Shown: positions 1 through 11,289, numbered from the stretch's first letter. The stretch is DNA of 64,000 nucleotides from Isoetes taiwanensis (GCA_021234155.1 JAJEKV010000124.1:374001-438000), one strand, 5' to 3'. The notes: generated by a model not told the origin, from the sequence alone. Program-made: numbers and translations.

Positions 1-1023
1 ATGATCCAGCTCGGATTCTCTCAACTCTCGGCTAAAAATATCCTCTAATATAACCTCCCTACAGAAATATCTTGGCTTAGTTCAGTCCGCTTGTAATCCT
101 GTGCTTTTTTTGTAGCACAACTTTTGTATATTACAGCGTTGACCTAAATGAAAGTTTTTTATGTGAAAGCAGACGATCTTGTACTGGTTCTTAGTTTCTT
201 TTCGTACTACTAAGTTGTTTCTGGTTTTTGTGCACAGATTGTCTTGCAAGGAGTCATTGTCTTGCACTCTTTTAACAGGGATCTTACAGTTTTAGCAATG
301 TTGCTTTAGATTTGTAACAAAAAAGCAAGTAACAGAAAAGCAAATGTTACTTTAGGTTTGCTACTCACGTTTTTGTAAAAGCAAGTAACAGAAACTGTAC
401 TTTGTTGATCAGTTAGTAAAAAGTTCCCTATTTGTGAAATAATTTGTGCATAGATTTGACATCAAGAGTCACTGTCATGGAAGGAGTCATTGTATTGCAC
501 TCTTCTAAAGGTTAAACAGAGACCTTTAAGTTTGTAGCATTGTTACTGCAAGATTTGTAACAGAAAAGCAAATAACTTTAGGCTACTTACTCGTCTGTTC
601 TGTAATACCAAGTAACAGAAAATGTACTTTGTCACAATGCACATTTCAATACACATTTCAATGCCACAATGCACAATGCAGAATTCACAACTCACAATTC
701 ACAATACACAACATCTCCAACTCAATATTATGTGAACATCACATGCAAATATAGCTCTACATACACATACCTGTTTCACATATAAAATTAGTTTTCCAAC
801 CTCTAGTTTATCATCAGCATACAAGAAATTGAGTTCACAAACAAAGTAATGTGTGCTTAAGTTTGCACCATTTGCTGAAAACAGCAATTAATGTCCTCGT
901 GTTACACAGCAGAAAGAGAACAAGAAACATTTGATTATTTCAACCATGTAAGATTGCTGCACATTTTGCATAACAAATGTATGCATTATGTACCAATTAT
1001 TTAGCAAAACTCAATCTGCATTT

Positions 1024-1554
1024 ACTTGTTCCAAATTCTGGAATATGACATGTCGAATTTGATCCCCTTCTTTCTTCATCCTTTTGTTCATTACCTCAGT
1101 CTCATAATATTCAATTTCAGGTATATCAGGTTGAAATGCAAGTAATCCAGCTGAAGATCTTGCATGATACAAAAGTTCCACAAGATACAAGTAGCATGGA
1201 TTATTTTGGCTGCTCTACCAACATGGATAGGCAGTGCCTTTAAAATTCTGAATATTTCTTTGATGATACCAAAACCATTTTCTACACACACTCTACCTCT
1301 GCAGATCCTTTTATTAAATCTGCCATAGGCTCCCTTTCCATCAGGGAAAACTTTAATCAGAAATCTTCGAGAGGGATATGCTGAATCCCCAAGCAACATT
1401 TGTGGAATTGTAACAACCACCTCCTGATCAGTCATTTGACCCTGACTAATCCTTTTACCTGTCATCTGAACAGTAGGCTCTTGTATGATCTGTTTGGCTG
1501 CCAACCTCTTGTATAACAAACTTTTCTTGAATTGATTTGCATCATGCACAGAAC
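1024..1554 (-). pseudogene. Harbinger-A transposase C-terminal fragment, unit 1
   Basis: Reading on the minus strand, this encodes the part of a DDE_Tnp_4 / HARBI1-like transposase from about 'VHDANQFKKS' to past 'HVGRAAKIIHATC'. It keeps the second catalytic Asp (GDSAYPSRR) and the Glu (VENGFGIIKE) but lacks the N-terminal half and the first Asp. The open frame is 1091-1585. After 'LQLDYL' the frame shifts compared with units 2 and 3. The upstream junction joins directly to the Myb-gene remnant, so no functional protein is expected. Confidence 0.85.
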
Positions 1555-1636
1555 CATGACAGAAAGCATTTGTCAGATGACACAAGATACCCTCCTGGAG
1601 ATTGCCAAGCTTGCTTCATCCAAATCGAATTCCTAA
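1555..1636 (+). pseudogene. Myb-like gene 3' remnant, unit 1
   Basis: The plus strand reads MTESICQMTQDTLLEIAKLA and stops with TAA at 1634-1636. This matches the extreme C terminus of the Myb-like proteins of family B (near 26155-26231) and family C (near 39540-39626). Only these ~25 codons remain, fused to transposase sequence at the tandem-duplication junction. Confidence 0.8.
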
Positions 1637-1868
1637 ATTGAGGTATTTCGAGGTTTTTCACATATGAATTCTATATTCTATTTTTTCTGTTATTCTGTAA
1701 TACTCTGTTACAGGAATTCTGTTATTTTGAGTTTCTGAGTTGCTGTTACAGATTTGTCTCATATTGTCTCATGTGATGTAATGTGTATGTCATGTTCAAT
1801 TCTTTAGGAATTTTTCTATTTGCAAACTGAAGTATTCTGACACAACAGTCTGCCCCATTAGTTCAAAT

Positions 1869-1890
1869 CCAATAACATGCTTGTTATTGG
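1869..1890. promoter_or_regulatory. CCAAT inverted repeat upstream of ORF3
   Basis: CCAATAACA, a 4-base loop, and TGTTATTGG form a perfect 9-bp inverted repeat about 135 bp before the ORF3 ATG. Further CCAAT motifs follow (ACCAATATAG, GGTCCAATG). The element is present in units 1, 2 and 3 at the same place, so it probably belongs to the ORF3 promoter. The regulatory role is inferred. Confidence 0.4.
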
Positions 1891-2024
1891 TCTGGTAGTC
1901 ATATAATTCCAATATATGATTTCGGACCAATATAGATTCTGGTCCAATGTACCATCAGCCAGCAGCACATAAATGCACCCTCGTATATTGTGCCCACATT
2001 ATTTCTTCCTTTTTCAATTGAGAG

Positions 2025-2387
2025 ATGGCGAGGCCGAAAGTTGTAGTGAGGGAGCGCTTCAGATTCCGCCGTCTGCCTTCTCCATCTTCTTCAAGCTCCT
2101 CAAGCTCTTCAGCCATGTCCGAGGGTAGTGCAAACTCCGCATGCACAGTAGAGCAGAATGAGGTTTCCATTCTGCAAACAAGGAAGATCCACAATTCCAT
2201 TACTGCACAAGCTTTTGTGCAGTATCTGGATATGGGCACGGTCAGAATTGAGGAGGAGTTGTTCAACTGGGCTATGCATGCACCTATGCGACAAAAGGTG
2301 CATGTGGAGTTCACATTCGTGAAGATTTCGGGTGCTTGGGTGCTCATGGAGATCAGAACTCCGACAAACAGTTGTGTAGCTTGTTGA
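2025..2387 (+). CDS. ORF3, small Ser-rich Harbinger accessory protein (120 aa), unit 1
   Basis: This is the only intact A-family copy. The protein starts MARPKVVVRERFRFRR (basic), continues into a run of about nine Ser, then an acidic and Ser-rich linker. From about residue 50 it has a compact C-terminal region with QYLDMGTVRIEEELFNWA, a QKVHVEF stretch, a Trp-containing turn and a terminal Cys-x-x-Cys-like end (SCVAC). Families B and C encode the same arrangement between their Myb-like and transposase genes. I recognise no known domain. The basic Ser-rich start suggests a nuclear protein; its position suggests a role in transposition or in regulating the other two genes. The conservation is seen; the function is not known. 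Confidence 0.75.
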   Translation: MARPKVVVRERFRFRRLPSPSSSSSSSSSAMSEGSANSACTVEQNEVSILQTRKIHNSITAQAFVQYLDMGTVRIEEELFNWAMHAPMRQKVHVEFTFVKISGAWVLMEIRTPTNSCVAC

Positions 2388-3508
2388 AGACGCCCTGCCA
2401 TGTTTTTTTTAGTTGCTGGCTACTGTAAACCACTACCGAGGAAGATGATCCTTGTTATTTTGTTTTTTTTACTTATGTTGTTTTAGGATGATCCAGCTCG
2501 GATTCTCTCAACTCTCGGCTAAAAATATCCTCTAATATAACCTCCCTGCAGAAATATCTTGGCTTAGTTCAGTCTGCTTGTAATCCTGTGCTTTTTTTGT
2601 AGCACAACTTTTGTATATTACAGCGTTTACCTAAATGAAAGTTTTTTATGTGAAAGCAGACGATCTTGTACTGGTTCTTAGTTTCTTTTCGTACTACTAA
2701 GTTGTTTCTGGTTTTTGTGCACAGATTGTCTTGCAAGGAGTCAATTGTCTTGCACTCTTTTAACGGTTTAACAGAGATCTTAAAGTTTTAGCAATGTTGC
2801 TTTAGATTTGTAACAGAAAAGCAAGTAACAGAAAAGCAAATGTTACTTTAGGTTTGCTACTCACGTTTCTGTAAAAGCAAGTAACAGAAACTGTACTTTG
2901 TTGATCAGTTAGTAAAAAGTTCCCTATTTGTGAAATAATTTGTGCACAGATTTGACATCAAGAGTCACTGTCATGGAAGGAGTCATTGTATTGCACTCTT
3001 CTAAAGGTTAAACAGGGATCTTTAAGTTTGTAGCATTGTTACTGCAAGGTTTGTAACAGAAAAGCAAATAACTTTAGGCTAGTTACACGTCTGTTCTGTA
3101 ATACCAAGTAACAGAAAATGTACTTTGTCACAAGGCACATTTCAATACACATGTCAATGCCACAATGCACAATGCAGAATTCACAACTCACAATTCACAA
3201 TACACAACATATCCAACTCAATATTATGTGAACATCACATGCAAATATAGCTCTACATACACATACCTGTTTCACATATAAAATCAGTTTTCCAACCTCT
3301 AGTTTATCATCAGCATACAAGAAATTGAGTTCACAAACAAAGTAATGTGTGCTTAAGTTTGCACCATTTGCTGAAAACAGCAATTAATATTCTCGTGTTA
3401 CACAGCAGAAAGTGAGAACAAGAAAAATTTGATTATTTCAACCATGTAAGATTGCTGCACATTTTGCATAACAGATGTATGCATTATGTACCAATTATTT
3501 AGCAACAC

Positions 3509-4071
3509 TCAATCTGCATTTACTTGTTCCAAATTCTGGAATATGACATGTCGAATTTGATCCCCTTCTTTCTTCATCCTTTTGTTCATTATCTCAGTCT
3601 CATAATATTCAATTTCAGGTATATCAGGTTGAAATGGCAAGTAATCCAGCTGAAGATCTTGCATGATAGAAAAGTTCCACAAGACACAAGTAGCATGGAT
3701 TATTTTGGCTGCTCTACCAACATGGATAGGCAGTGCCTTTAAAATTCTGAATTTTTCTTTTATGATACCAAAACCATTTTCTACACGATCCTTGGCTTCC
3801 GTGGACGTTAAAATGATTATCTTATCTTTATTAAATCTGCCATAGGCTCCCTTTCCATCAGGGAAAACTTTAATCAGAAATCTTCGAGAGGGATATGCTG
3901 AATCCCCAAGCAACATTTGTGGAATTGTAACAACCACCTCCTGATCAGTCATTTGACCCCGACTAATCCTTTTACCTGTCATCTGAATAGTAGGCTCTTG
4001 CATGATCTATTTGGCTGCCAACCTCTTGTATAACAAACTTTTCTTGAATTGATTTGCATCATGCACATAAC
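3509..4071 (-). pseudogene. Harbinger-A transposase C-terminal fragment, unit 2
   Basis: The open frame 3509-4003 encodes the last third of the transposase, with GDSAYPSRR, VENGFGIIKE and HVGRAAKIIHATC, through to the native-looking end EGDQIRHVIFQNLEQVN. Just before the catalytic Glu, units 2 and 3 carry 'DKIIILTSTEAKD' where unit 1 and the 22.6-23.9 kb copy have 'RICRGRVC'. Both versions keep the frame. The N-terminal half is missing. Confidence 0.85.
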
Positions 4072-4152
4072 CATGACACAAAGCATTTGTCAGATGACAC
4101 AAGATACCCTCCTGGAGATTGCCAAGCTTGCACAAATCGAATTCCTAAATTG
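4072..4152 (+). pseudogene. Myb-like gene 3' remnant, unit 2
   Basis: This matches the unit-1 remnant, with CTGA-type sequence changed to CACA after the junction. A short deletion near the end alters the last codons and shifts the stop to a TGA near 4150. Confidence 0.65.
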
Positions 4153-4526
4153 AGGTATTTCGAGGTTTTTCACATATGAATTCTATATTACTTTTTTTAC
4201 ATTATTCTCAGTAATACTACATTACATGAATTACATTATTTTGAGTTTCGAAGTTCTTTATTCTGATTTGTCTCATGTGATGTAATGTGTATGTCATGTT
4301 CAATTCTTTAGGAATTTTTCTATTTGCAAACCAAGTATTACGACACAACGATCACCCCCATTAGTTCAAATCCAATAACATGCTTGTTATTGGTCCGTAG
4401 TCATATAATTCCAATATATGATTTCGGACCAATATAGATTCTGGTCCAATGTACCATCAGCCAGCAGCACATAAATGCACCCTCGTATATTGTGCCCACA
4501 TTATTTCTTCCTTTTTCAATTGAGAG

Positions 4527-4875
4527 ATGGCGAGGCCGAAAGTTGTAGTGAGGGAGCGCTTCAGATTCCGCCGTCTGCCTTCTCCATCTTCTTCAAGCTC
4601 CTCAAGCTCTTCAGCCATGTCCGAGGGTAGTGCAAACTCCGCATGCACAGTAGAGCAGAATGAGGTTTCCATTCTGCAAACAAGGAAGATCCACAATTCC
4701 ATTTGTGCAGTATCTGGATATGGGCACGGTCAGAATCGAGGAGGAGTTGTTCAACTGGGCTATGCATGCACCTGTGCGACAAAAGGTGCATGTGGAGTTC
4801 ACATTTGTGAAGATTTCGGGTGCTTGGGTGCTCATGGAGATCAGAACTCCGACAAACAGTTGTGTAGCTTGTTGA
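4527..4875 (+). pseudogene. ORF3, frameshifted copy, unit 2
   Basis: The copy has the same start and Ser run as unit 1. A 14-bp deletion relative to unit 1, at about 4702, removes the sequence between 'ATTCCAT' and 'TTGTGCAG' and shifts the frame. The shifted frame runs on to 4916. The original C-terminal frame is still readable from 4660 to 4875 and ends SCVAC. The product would lack the conserved C-terminal region. Confidence 0.75.
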
Positions 4876-5997
4876 AGACGCCCTGCCATGTTTTTTTTAG
4901 TTGCTGGCTACTGTAAACCACTACCGAGGAAGATGATCGTTGTTATTATGTTTTCTTTTTTTTTACTTATGTTGTTTTAAGATGATCCAGCTCGGATTCT
5001 CTCAACTCTCGGCTAAAAATATCCTCTAATATAACCTCCCTGCAGAAATATCTTGGCTTAGTTCAGTCCGCTTGTAATCCTGTGCTTTTTTTGTAGCACA
5101 ACTTTTGTATATTATAGCGTTTACCTAAATGAAAGTTTTTTATGTGAAAGCAGACGATCTTGTACTGGTTCTTAGTTTCTTTTCGTACTACTAAGTTGTT
5201 TCTGGTTTTTGTGCACAGATTGTCTTGCAAGGAGTCAATGTCTTGCACTCTTTTAACGATTTAACAGGGATCTTAAAGTTTTAGCAATGTTGCTTTAGAT
5301 TTGTAACAGAAAAGCAAGTAACAGAAAAGCAAATGTTACTTTAGGTTTGCTACTCACGTTTCTGTAAAAGCAAGTCAGAGAAACTGTACTTTGTTGATCA
5401 GTTAGTAAAAAGTTCCATATTTGTGAAATAATTTGTGCACAGATTTGACATCAAGTGTCACTGTCATGGAAGGAGTCATTGTATTGCACTCTTCTAAAGG
5501 TTAAACAGGGATCTTTAAGTTTGTAGCATTGTTACTGCAAGGTTTGTAACAGAAAAGCAAATAACTTTAGGCTAGTTACTCGTCTGTTCTGTAATACCAA
5601 GTAACAGAAAATGTACTTTGTCACAATGCACATTTCAATACACATATGCCACAATGCACAATGCAGAATTCACAACTCACAATTCACAATACACAACATA
5701 TCCAACTCAATATTATGTGAACATCACATGCAAATATAGCTCTACATACACATACCTGTTTCACATATAAAATCAGTTTTCCAACCTCTAGTTTATCATC
5801 AGCATACAAGAAATTGAGTTCACAAACAAAGTAATGTGTGCTTAAGTTTGCACCATTTGCTGAAAACAGCAATTAATGTCCTCGTGTTACACAGCAGAAA
5901 GTGAGAACAAGAAAAATTTGATTATTTCAACCATGTAAGATTGCTGCACATTTTGCATAACATATGTATGCATTATGTACCAATTATTTAGCAAAAC

Positions 5998-6560
5998 TCA
6001 ATCTTGATTTACTTGTTCCAAATTCTGGAATATGACATGTCGAATTTGATCCCCTTCTTTCTTCATCCTTTTGTTCATTACCTCAGTCTCATAATATTCA
6101 ATTTCAGGTATATCAGGTTGAAATGGCAAGTAATCCAGCTGAAGATCTTGCATGATACAAAAGTTCCACAAGACACAAGTAGCATGGATTATTTTGGCTG
6201 CTCTACCAACATGGATAGGCAGTGCCTTTAAAATTCTGAATTTTTCTTTTATGATACCAAAACCATTTTCTACACGATCCTTGGCTTCCGTGGACGTTAA
6301 AATGATTATCTTATCTTTATTAAATCTGCCATAGGCTCCCTTTCCATCAGGGAAAACTTTAATCAGAAATCTTCGAGAGGGATATGCTGAATCCCCAAGC
6401 AACATTTGTGGAATTGTAACAACCACCTCCTGATCAGTCATTTGACCCTGACTAATCCTTTTACCTGTCATCTGAATAGTAGGCTCTTGCATGATCTGGT
6501 TGGCTGCCAACCTCTTTTATAACAAACTTTTCTTGAATTGATTTGCATCATGCACAGAAC
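5998..6560 (-). pseudogene. Harbinger-A transposase C-terminal fragment, unit 3
   Basis: The open frame 5998-6510 encodes 170 residues of transposase C terminus, with GDSAYPSRR and VENGFG and the 'DKIIILTSTEAKD' variant segment. It ends HVIFQNLEQVNQD. The N-terminal half, including the first catalytic Asp, was lost at the junction. Confidence 0.85.
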
Positions 6561-6642
6561 CATGACACAAAGCATTTGTCAGATGACACAAGATACCCTC
6601 CTAGAGATTGCCAAGCTTGCACAAATCGAATTCCTAAATTGA
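6561..6642 (+). pseudogene. Myb-like gene 3' remnant, unit 3
   Basis: These are the last codons of the Myb-like gene, fused to transposase sequence at 6561. The remnant carries the same short 3' deletion as unit 2. Confidence 0.65.
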
Positions 6643-7024
6643 GGTATTTCGAGGTTTTTCACATATGAATTCTATATTCTGTTTTTCTGTTATTCTGTAA
6701 TACTCTGTTACAGTAATTCTGTTATTTTGAGTTTCTGAGTTGCTGTTACAGATTTGTCTCATATTGTCTCATGTGATGTAATGTGTATGTCATGTTCAAT
6801 TCTTTAGGAATTTTTCTATTTGCAAACTGAAGTATTCTGACACAACAGTCTGCCCCATTAGTTCAAATCCAATAACATGCTTGTTATTGGTCTGGTAGTC
6901 ATATAATTCCAATATATGATTTCGGACCAATATAGATTCTGGTCCAATGTACCATCAGCCAGCAGCACATAAATGCACCCTCGTATATTGTGCCCACATT
7001 ATTTCTTCCTTTTTCAATTGAGAG

Positions 7025-7373
7025 ATGGCGAGGCCGAAAGTTGTAGTGAGGGAGCGCTTCAGATTCCGCCGTCTGCCTTCTCCATCTTCTTCAAGCTCCT
7101 CAAGCTCTTCAGCCATGTCCGAGGGTAGTGCAAACTCCGCATGCACAGTAGAGCAGAATGAGGTTTCCATTCTGCAAACAAGGAAGATCCACAATTCCAT
7201 TTGTGCAGTATCTGGATATGGGCACGGTCAGAATCGAGGAGGAGTTGTTCAACTGGGCTATGCATGCACCTGTGCGACAAAAGGTGCATGTGGAGTTCAC
7301 ATTTGTGAAGATTTCGGGTGCTTGGGTGCTCATGGAGATCAGAACTCCGACAAACAGTTGTGTAGCTTGTTGA
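7025..7373 (+). pseudogene. ORF3, frameshifted copy, unit 3
   Basis: This carries the same 14-bp deletion and frameshift as unit 2, and is almost identical to it. The shifted frame runs to 7414. The conserved C-terminal segment is readable only in the other frame (7158-7373). Confidence 0.75.
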
Positions 7374-7558
7374 AGACGCCCTGCCACGTTTTTTTTAGTT
7401 GCTGGCTACTGTAAACCACTACCGAGGAAGATGATCCTTGTTATTTTGTTTTCTTTTTTTTATTTATGTTGTTTTAAGATGATCCAGCTCGGATTCTCTC
7501 AACTCTCGGCTAAAAATATCCTCTAATATAACCTCCCCGCAGAAATATCTTGGCTTAG

Positions 7559-7700
7559 AACAATGTTTAAAATGAAACGCACTAATTTAAGAAGTGCGTT
7601 TGAAAGATTCCTTCTAAAAATTTACAAAATTCTAAAATACCCCTAAAAAGGACTCTTTTACTATCTTGTGCCTAAAGATTTATAAAACTGCTCATGAAAA
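7559..7700 (+). repeat. Left terminal inverted repeat of the 14-kb element
   Basis: The first 30 bases match the reverse complement of the right end with one mismatch. Related A/T-rich sequence with GAAAGATTCC follows on both sides. Confidence 0.8.
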
Positions 7701-8032
7701 CAGACATTTTAGGAAGACTTAACATTAAGGAGAAGAACAACAAAGAAAAATATCTCATTTTAGAGGGGAAAAGAACCACTACGAAAGACAAAGATTTATT
7801 ATGGGGCAAATTCATATCAAAAATTAGACGCTTTTGTATCTTATCCCTTAGAACGTTTATATTGACTGTTATAGAAGACAAAAAATTTGTTATTTCACAA
7901 CCATTTTGGCTAAACGTCCTAATTGACCTTAAAAGACATTGGGAGACAGTTGAACAAACTGCTTGAATGACAAATTATTGTTTTTGCATCATATGGTATT
8001 ACAAATGGTAATACATCCACAAAATCATGCGG

Positions 8033-8284
8033 TTAGTTGAAGTTCCAACTGACGATGCCGTATAAATTTATACCGAGAAAACAGAAGTTGAAGTAATGAA
8101 GCTCTGTGATTACATGGCCTTCTTTGTTGTTCTCGGAGATGTATTCATCATGTCTTTGGGCTTGCACAATACCAATCCACAATATAGTGATGTTGAGAAG
8201 ATAGTCAAGCTCCTTGTCAATGTTGAGAGTCTTTAGCACAATTTCATCATCTGTAGCAGTGGGCGTCACTGCACATTTCTCCAC
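8033..8284 (-). pseudogene. Possible captured coding fragment
   Basis: The minus-strand frame of 83 codons (MEKCAVTPTATDDEIVLKTL and on) has ordinary protein-like composition, unlike the A/T-rich surroundings. I do not recognise the family. It may be a host exon carried by the 14-kb element; no splice sites were resolved. Confidence 0.25.
8059..8075. repeat. GTATAAATTTATAC palindrome, left
   Basis: CGTATAAATTTATACCG lies about 500 bp inside the left end of the 14-kb element. The same core recurs at 9473-9520 and seven times at 20851-21087. Confidence 0.7.
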
Positions 8285-8769
8285 AGAGAAGTATTTTGTC
8301 TATCTTGCTTTTTTTTGTCTGTTTGCAAAGAAATAGGTAAACTTTTGAGGGGTTGCTACTCCTTTCATCCCTGTGGACAAACTACGTAGTTTCCTTCTCG
8401 TTGAACACCTGTATCTCCATAACATTTTGGGGTCCTTTGCCTTTAGTAGCAGTTTTTGAGCTGCTTAAAGTGAAGTTAGCCTGTATGTAGAGAAAAAAAA
8501 GTAAAAATAACAACGGGATTCGACTAATTTATGCTCTAATATTGCATTACAAGGTCGGAGAATTTAGAACTATTTTAGAACAATTTGATTAAAAAAACTA
8601 AGAGAACTGCATAAAATTACCCCTTGAGTGTGTTATTTCAACAGTATTAAGTTGCAAAAGCCTTTGGGAGCAAGAAAGACCCCACAAGATTTTGCACGAT
8701 ATAAACTTATACTCCTGGGCTACATATTTTATGTATCTACTCTATATATGTTCTTATGTTTGTCGCGCT

Positions 8770-9050
8770 TATCCGACCGTCCGTTCGAGATCCGACGGCT
8801 CACGTGGGTTTGGGACGTATCCTACGGCCCAGATGGCCTGGGAGTTTACATATAATATGTGTACCGCGGTGCTACGGTCCAGATTGATCTGATCCTGACC
8901 GTCGGTCCGAGATCCGACGGCTCACGTGGCTTGGGGACATATCCTACGGTCCACGTGGCTTTGGGAATTATATGTAATAGATCCTACGGCTCATATTGTT
9001 TTTATATGGTGAGATCTTGATCGTTGATCGAGTCTAAGATCCTAAGACTC
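8770..9050. repeat. Degenerate 'GATCCGACGGCTCACGTGG' repeats
   Basis: GATCCGACGGCTCACGTGG occurs at about 8791 and 8911. Looser copies, 'CCTACGG..CACGTGGCTT' and 'CCTACGGCTCATATTG', run to about 9050. Related ACGGTCTAGA-type sequence occurs on the right side of the same element (19190-19620, 20640-20790). Confidence 0.5.
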
Positions 9051-9100
9051 ATATTGAATGCTCGTTCCTTAAGGAAAGGCTTTTAAAAATTTTTATGTTA

Positions 9101-9166
9101 TTGGGGGGATTCGAACCCTGGTCCTCAGCCCCCCAAACCCCCCACTCTAACCACTAGACCAAGCAT
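9101..9166 (-). repeat. tRNA-derived (SINE-like) fragment
   Basis: On the minus strand there is an A-box-like TGGTCTAGTGGTTAGAG and, 28 bases later, a canonical B box GGTTCGAATCC, with tRNA-like spacing. The acceptor stem and much of the T stem do not pair, and the anticodon arm is a run of G, so this is not a working tRNA. It is better read as a pol III-derived SINE head or a tRNA relic. Confidence 0.5.
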
Positions 9167-9389
9167 TAATTCTATGAATAATTTATGTTTCAAATATACT
9201 TAAGGGTAATGTTTTAATTAACATAAAATAAACTATAATATTCTAGGATGTTTTGAAAGTTTCAAAATGTTCCAGAAAGTTCTAGAATGTCCTAGAAACT
9301 TCTAGAATGCAAGGGAGTCCAGGAGAATTAAAGGGAATATAAGGACATGCTAAAACTAGAAGAATGCGCCGTAGGACGCATTAATTTTC

Positions 9390-9610
9390 TTGTATATATA
9401 TTTATATATATCTTAATATATATATATTCAATATATATACGTTCACATGTTTGTATATATAAAAAAAAAAAACGGTATAAATTTATACTGCAGGAAGTCT
9501 CTCGGTATAGATTTATACCGCAAGAATTCTTTTTTTTTTCGGATATATATATGTATGTATATATGTTATATATATTATATATTTATACAATATACATATA
9601 TATATACAAG
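9390..9610. repeat. TA-rich tract with two GGTATAAATTTATACC-like palindromes
   Basis: Alternating TA runs flank CGGTATAAATTTATACTG (9473-9490) and CGGTATAGATTTATACCG (9503-9520). No coding sense is evident. Confidence 0.6.
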
Positions 9611-9759
9611 TCTTTGTACTATGTAGGGCCTACACGAATTGAATGTGCATGTTTTGAGGATTGTAGCCAGCCGATTATATGAGCCAATGTCGTAACATTC
9701 ATGAGAGTAGTTGTCAGATTTCATCAAATTTTGGCAACTTTATTTTTGACTTCACTAGA

Positions 9760-10430
9760 TTTTATAAAGATTCGTAAATTCCTTGAAAATCCATCGACAT
9801 TTCATAAAGGCAAATTTTCCTTAATATTAACCTAGATCGCATAATATTTCACTAGATTCTCCAAGATTCCTCAAGATTCCCTTAAGATTCCACAAGAGTC
9901 TCATAGATGCCTTAGGATTCTATGAATATTCTCCTACATTATCTAAGATTTTGTAAAGGATCCCTTAGATTCTCCAACATTTCGTTAAGATTCCCCCAGT
10001 CTCCCCTAAGATTCTATGAAGATTCCTAAAGATTTTTTAAAATTATAGAAAGATTCCCCTACATTCTCTAAGATGTCAGTAGATTCCTCAAGATTTCCCT
10101 AGATTCCTTGAAGCTTCATTGAGATTACGTCAAGGTTCCCTCAAATTCCACTTGATCCCTTAAAGATTCTCTTGGATTCCCAATGATTCCTTTCAATTTT
10201 CTAATATTCTATGTAGATTCCCCTAGATTCAAAGTCCAAGATCCATTAAGCTTCCTTATGATTCTATTAAGAATCCCTTAAATTCCCTAACATTCCTTAA
10301 CATTTCTTCAAACTCCCTAAGATTCTATAAAAAACCCATAAATTTCTTTAGATTCTACAAAGATTGCCTTAGATTCTCTATGATTTCCATAGATTCCACA
10401 AGATCCCTTCAAAATTCCTTGAGAGTCTAG
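9760..10430 (+). repeat. GATTC-rich degenerate array, left
   Basis: About 670 bp are built from loosely repeated 10-14-base phrases such as AAGATTCCCCTAGATTC, CAAGATTCC and AGATTCTC, always with AGATTC on the plus strand. The period is irregular. A second array of the same kind lies at 19620-20300 in the same orientation. Confidence 0.7.
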
Positions 10431-11289
10431 CAGTGGTCTATTATGAAATGTGACATCAATAACATTTGTTGCCCTCTTCACCATGACCCTTCACCTGGGG
10501 GATTTGCTTTGTCAGATGTTGGAATCCTTTCCATTACTCGCTGTGTTTATTTAACCCAGATAAAACGTATGCGTAGCAATGTCGGGCATTAGTCCTGGGC
10601 GTTTGTAAACTCAAGAGAATGATATAGTGTTCTGTAATCTATTTGTATACCTTTGGCTTCATAGAAGGATATAAAGATGATGGCTACTTAAAATGCTGCT
10701 ATAGAAATTAAACATTGGCACGCAGAATAAAATGATAGATGAATCAATTAAATAGGGATTGTTGAACATGTAGGGTTTTGTGGGCTACCCATACAAATGA
10801 CGCATCAATGAGGATGCATGAATACATACATCCTCTTCGAGTGTATAAGCATGAGCAGAAAGCCTTGAAGTGGGTTTAAAATTTATTCGTGCTGGTAACC
10901 ATTTGACCAATGTGCCAATTATGCATCAACCAGAAAAACGAAGAACCTTTGTAGGCATTACTTAAGTTTGTCACAACCCAGCTTCAATAGTTCTAGTTCC
11001 GAGCATTAGGTGCTCCTAGTGATGTCCTGTATTGGTGTTCCTAGTGATGTCCTGTATTACTGCATGCACATCTTAAATTTAATTAAATAATTCAATTAAC
11101 TACATAATATTTGACTCTATACAAAATGATAAAAAAAATTGTGCGTGAAAATTCGCTATCAAGATAGCAGAATTTGTTAATGTATGCATATTAAGTTAGG
11201 TATTTTGTGCCATAAAATATTTATCAGTATTTGCACCCTAAGATCACTTAAACCAGCTCCAAACACCTCATATGTGTTATATTATTTGC
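10430..11289. other. Non-coding interior of the 14-kb element
   Basis: I see no gene here. The stretch is A/T rich, with a short direct repeat of 'CTAGTGATGTCCTGTATT' at about 11014 and 11042. Confidence 0.4.

Larger units (their letters stand above)
2488..4981 (+). repeat. Tandem unit 2
   Basis: This is the second full unit of the array, about 2,494 bp. It differs from units 1 and 3 by a cluster of changes at 4190-4400 in which nearly every CTG or CAG triplet is altered, and by a shorter segment after the Myb remnant. Confidence 0.9.
4982..7478 (+). repeat. Tandem unit 3
   Basis: This is the third full unit, about 2,497 bp. It shares the 14-bp ORF3 deletion and the alternative transposase segment with unit 2, so units 2 and 3 share a more recent ancestor with each other than with unit 1. 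It lacks the CTG/CAG change cluster of unit 2. Confidence 0.9.
1..7558 (+). repeat. Tandem array of ~2.49-kb Harbinger-A segments
   Basis: Three near-identical head-to-tail units start at 1, 2488 and 4982; a fourth starts at 7479, is interrupted at 7558, and resumes at 21651. Each unit begins ATGATCCAGCTCGGATTCTC. Each holds, in order, a non-coding stretch, the C-terminal part of a Harbinger transposase (minus), a junction into the last ~25 codons of a Myb-like gene (plus), and ORF3 (plus). The junctions (near 1555, 4072 and 6561) fuse transposase sequence to Myb-gene sequence. The intact relatives B and C have the order Myb, ORF3, transposase, so the unit is an internal segment of one element amplified in tandem. 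The window begins inside the array, so the full copy number is unknown. Confidence 0.9.

Noticed and set aside
1955-7387. Minus-strand frames of 60-148 codons opposite ORF3 in each tandem unit
   Set aside because: They are antisense shadows of ORF3; the plus-strand frame is the one conserved in families B and C.
7694-7966. 90-codon plus frame near the left end of the 14-kb element
   Set aside because: A/T-rich, Lys-rich chance frame next to the terminal repeat, without motif.
9101-9166. Functional tRNA gene
   Set aside because: A and B boxes are present but the acceptor stem, T stem and anticodon arm do not pair properly.
9347-9682. 111-codon Ile/Tyr-rich frame
   Set aside because: It is a translation of the TA-rich palindrome tract.
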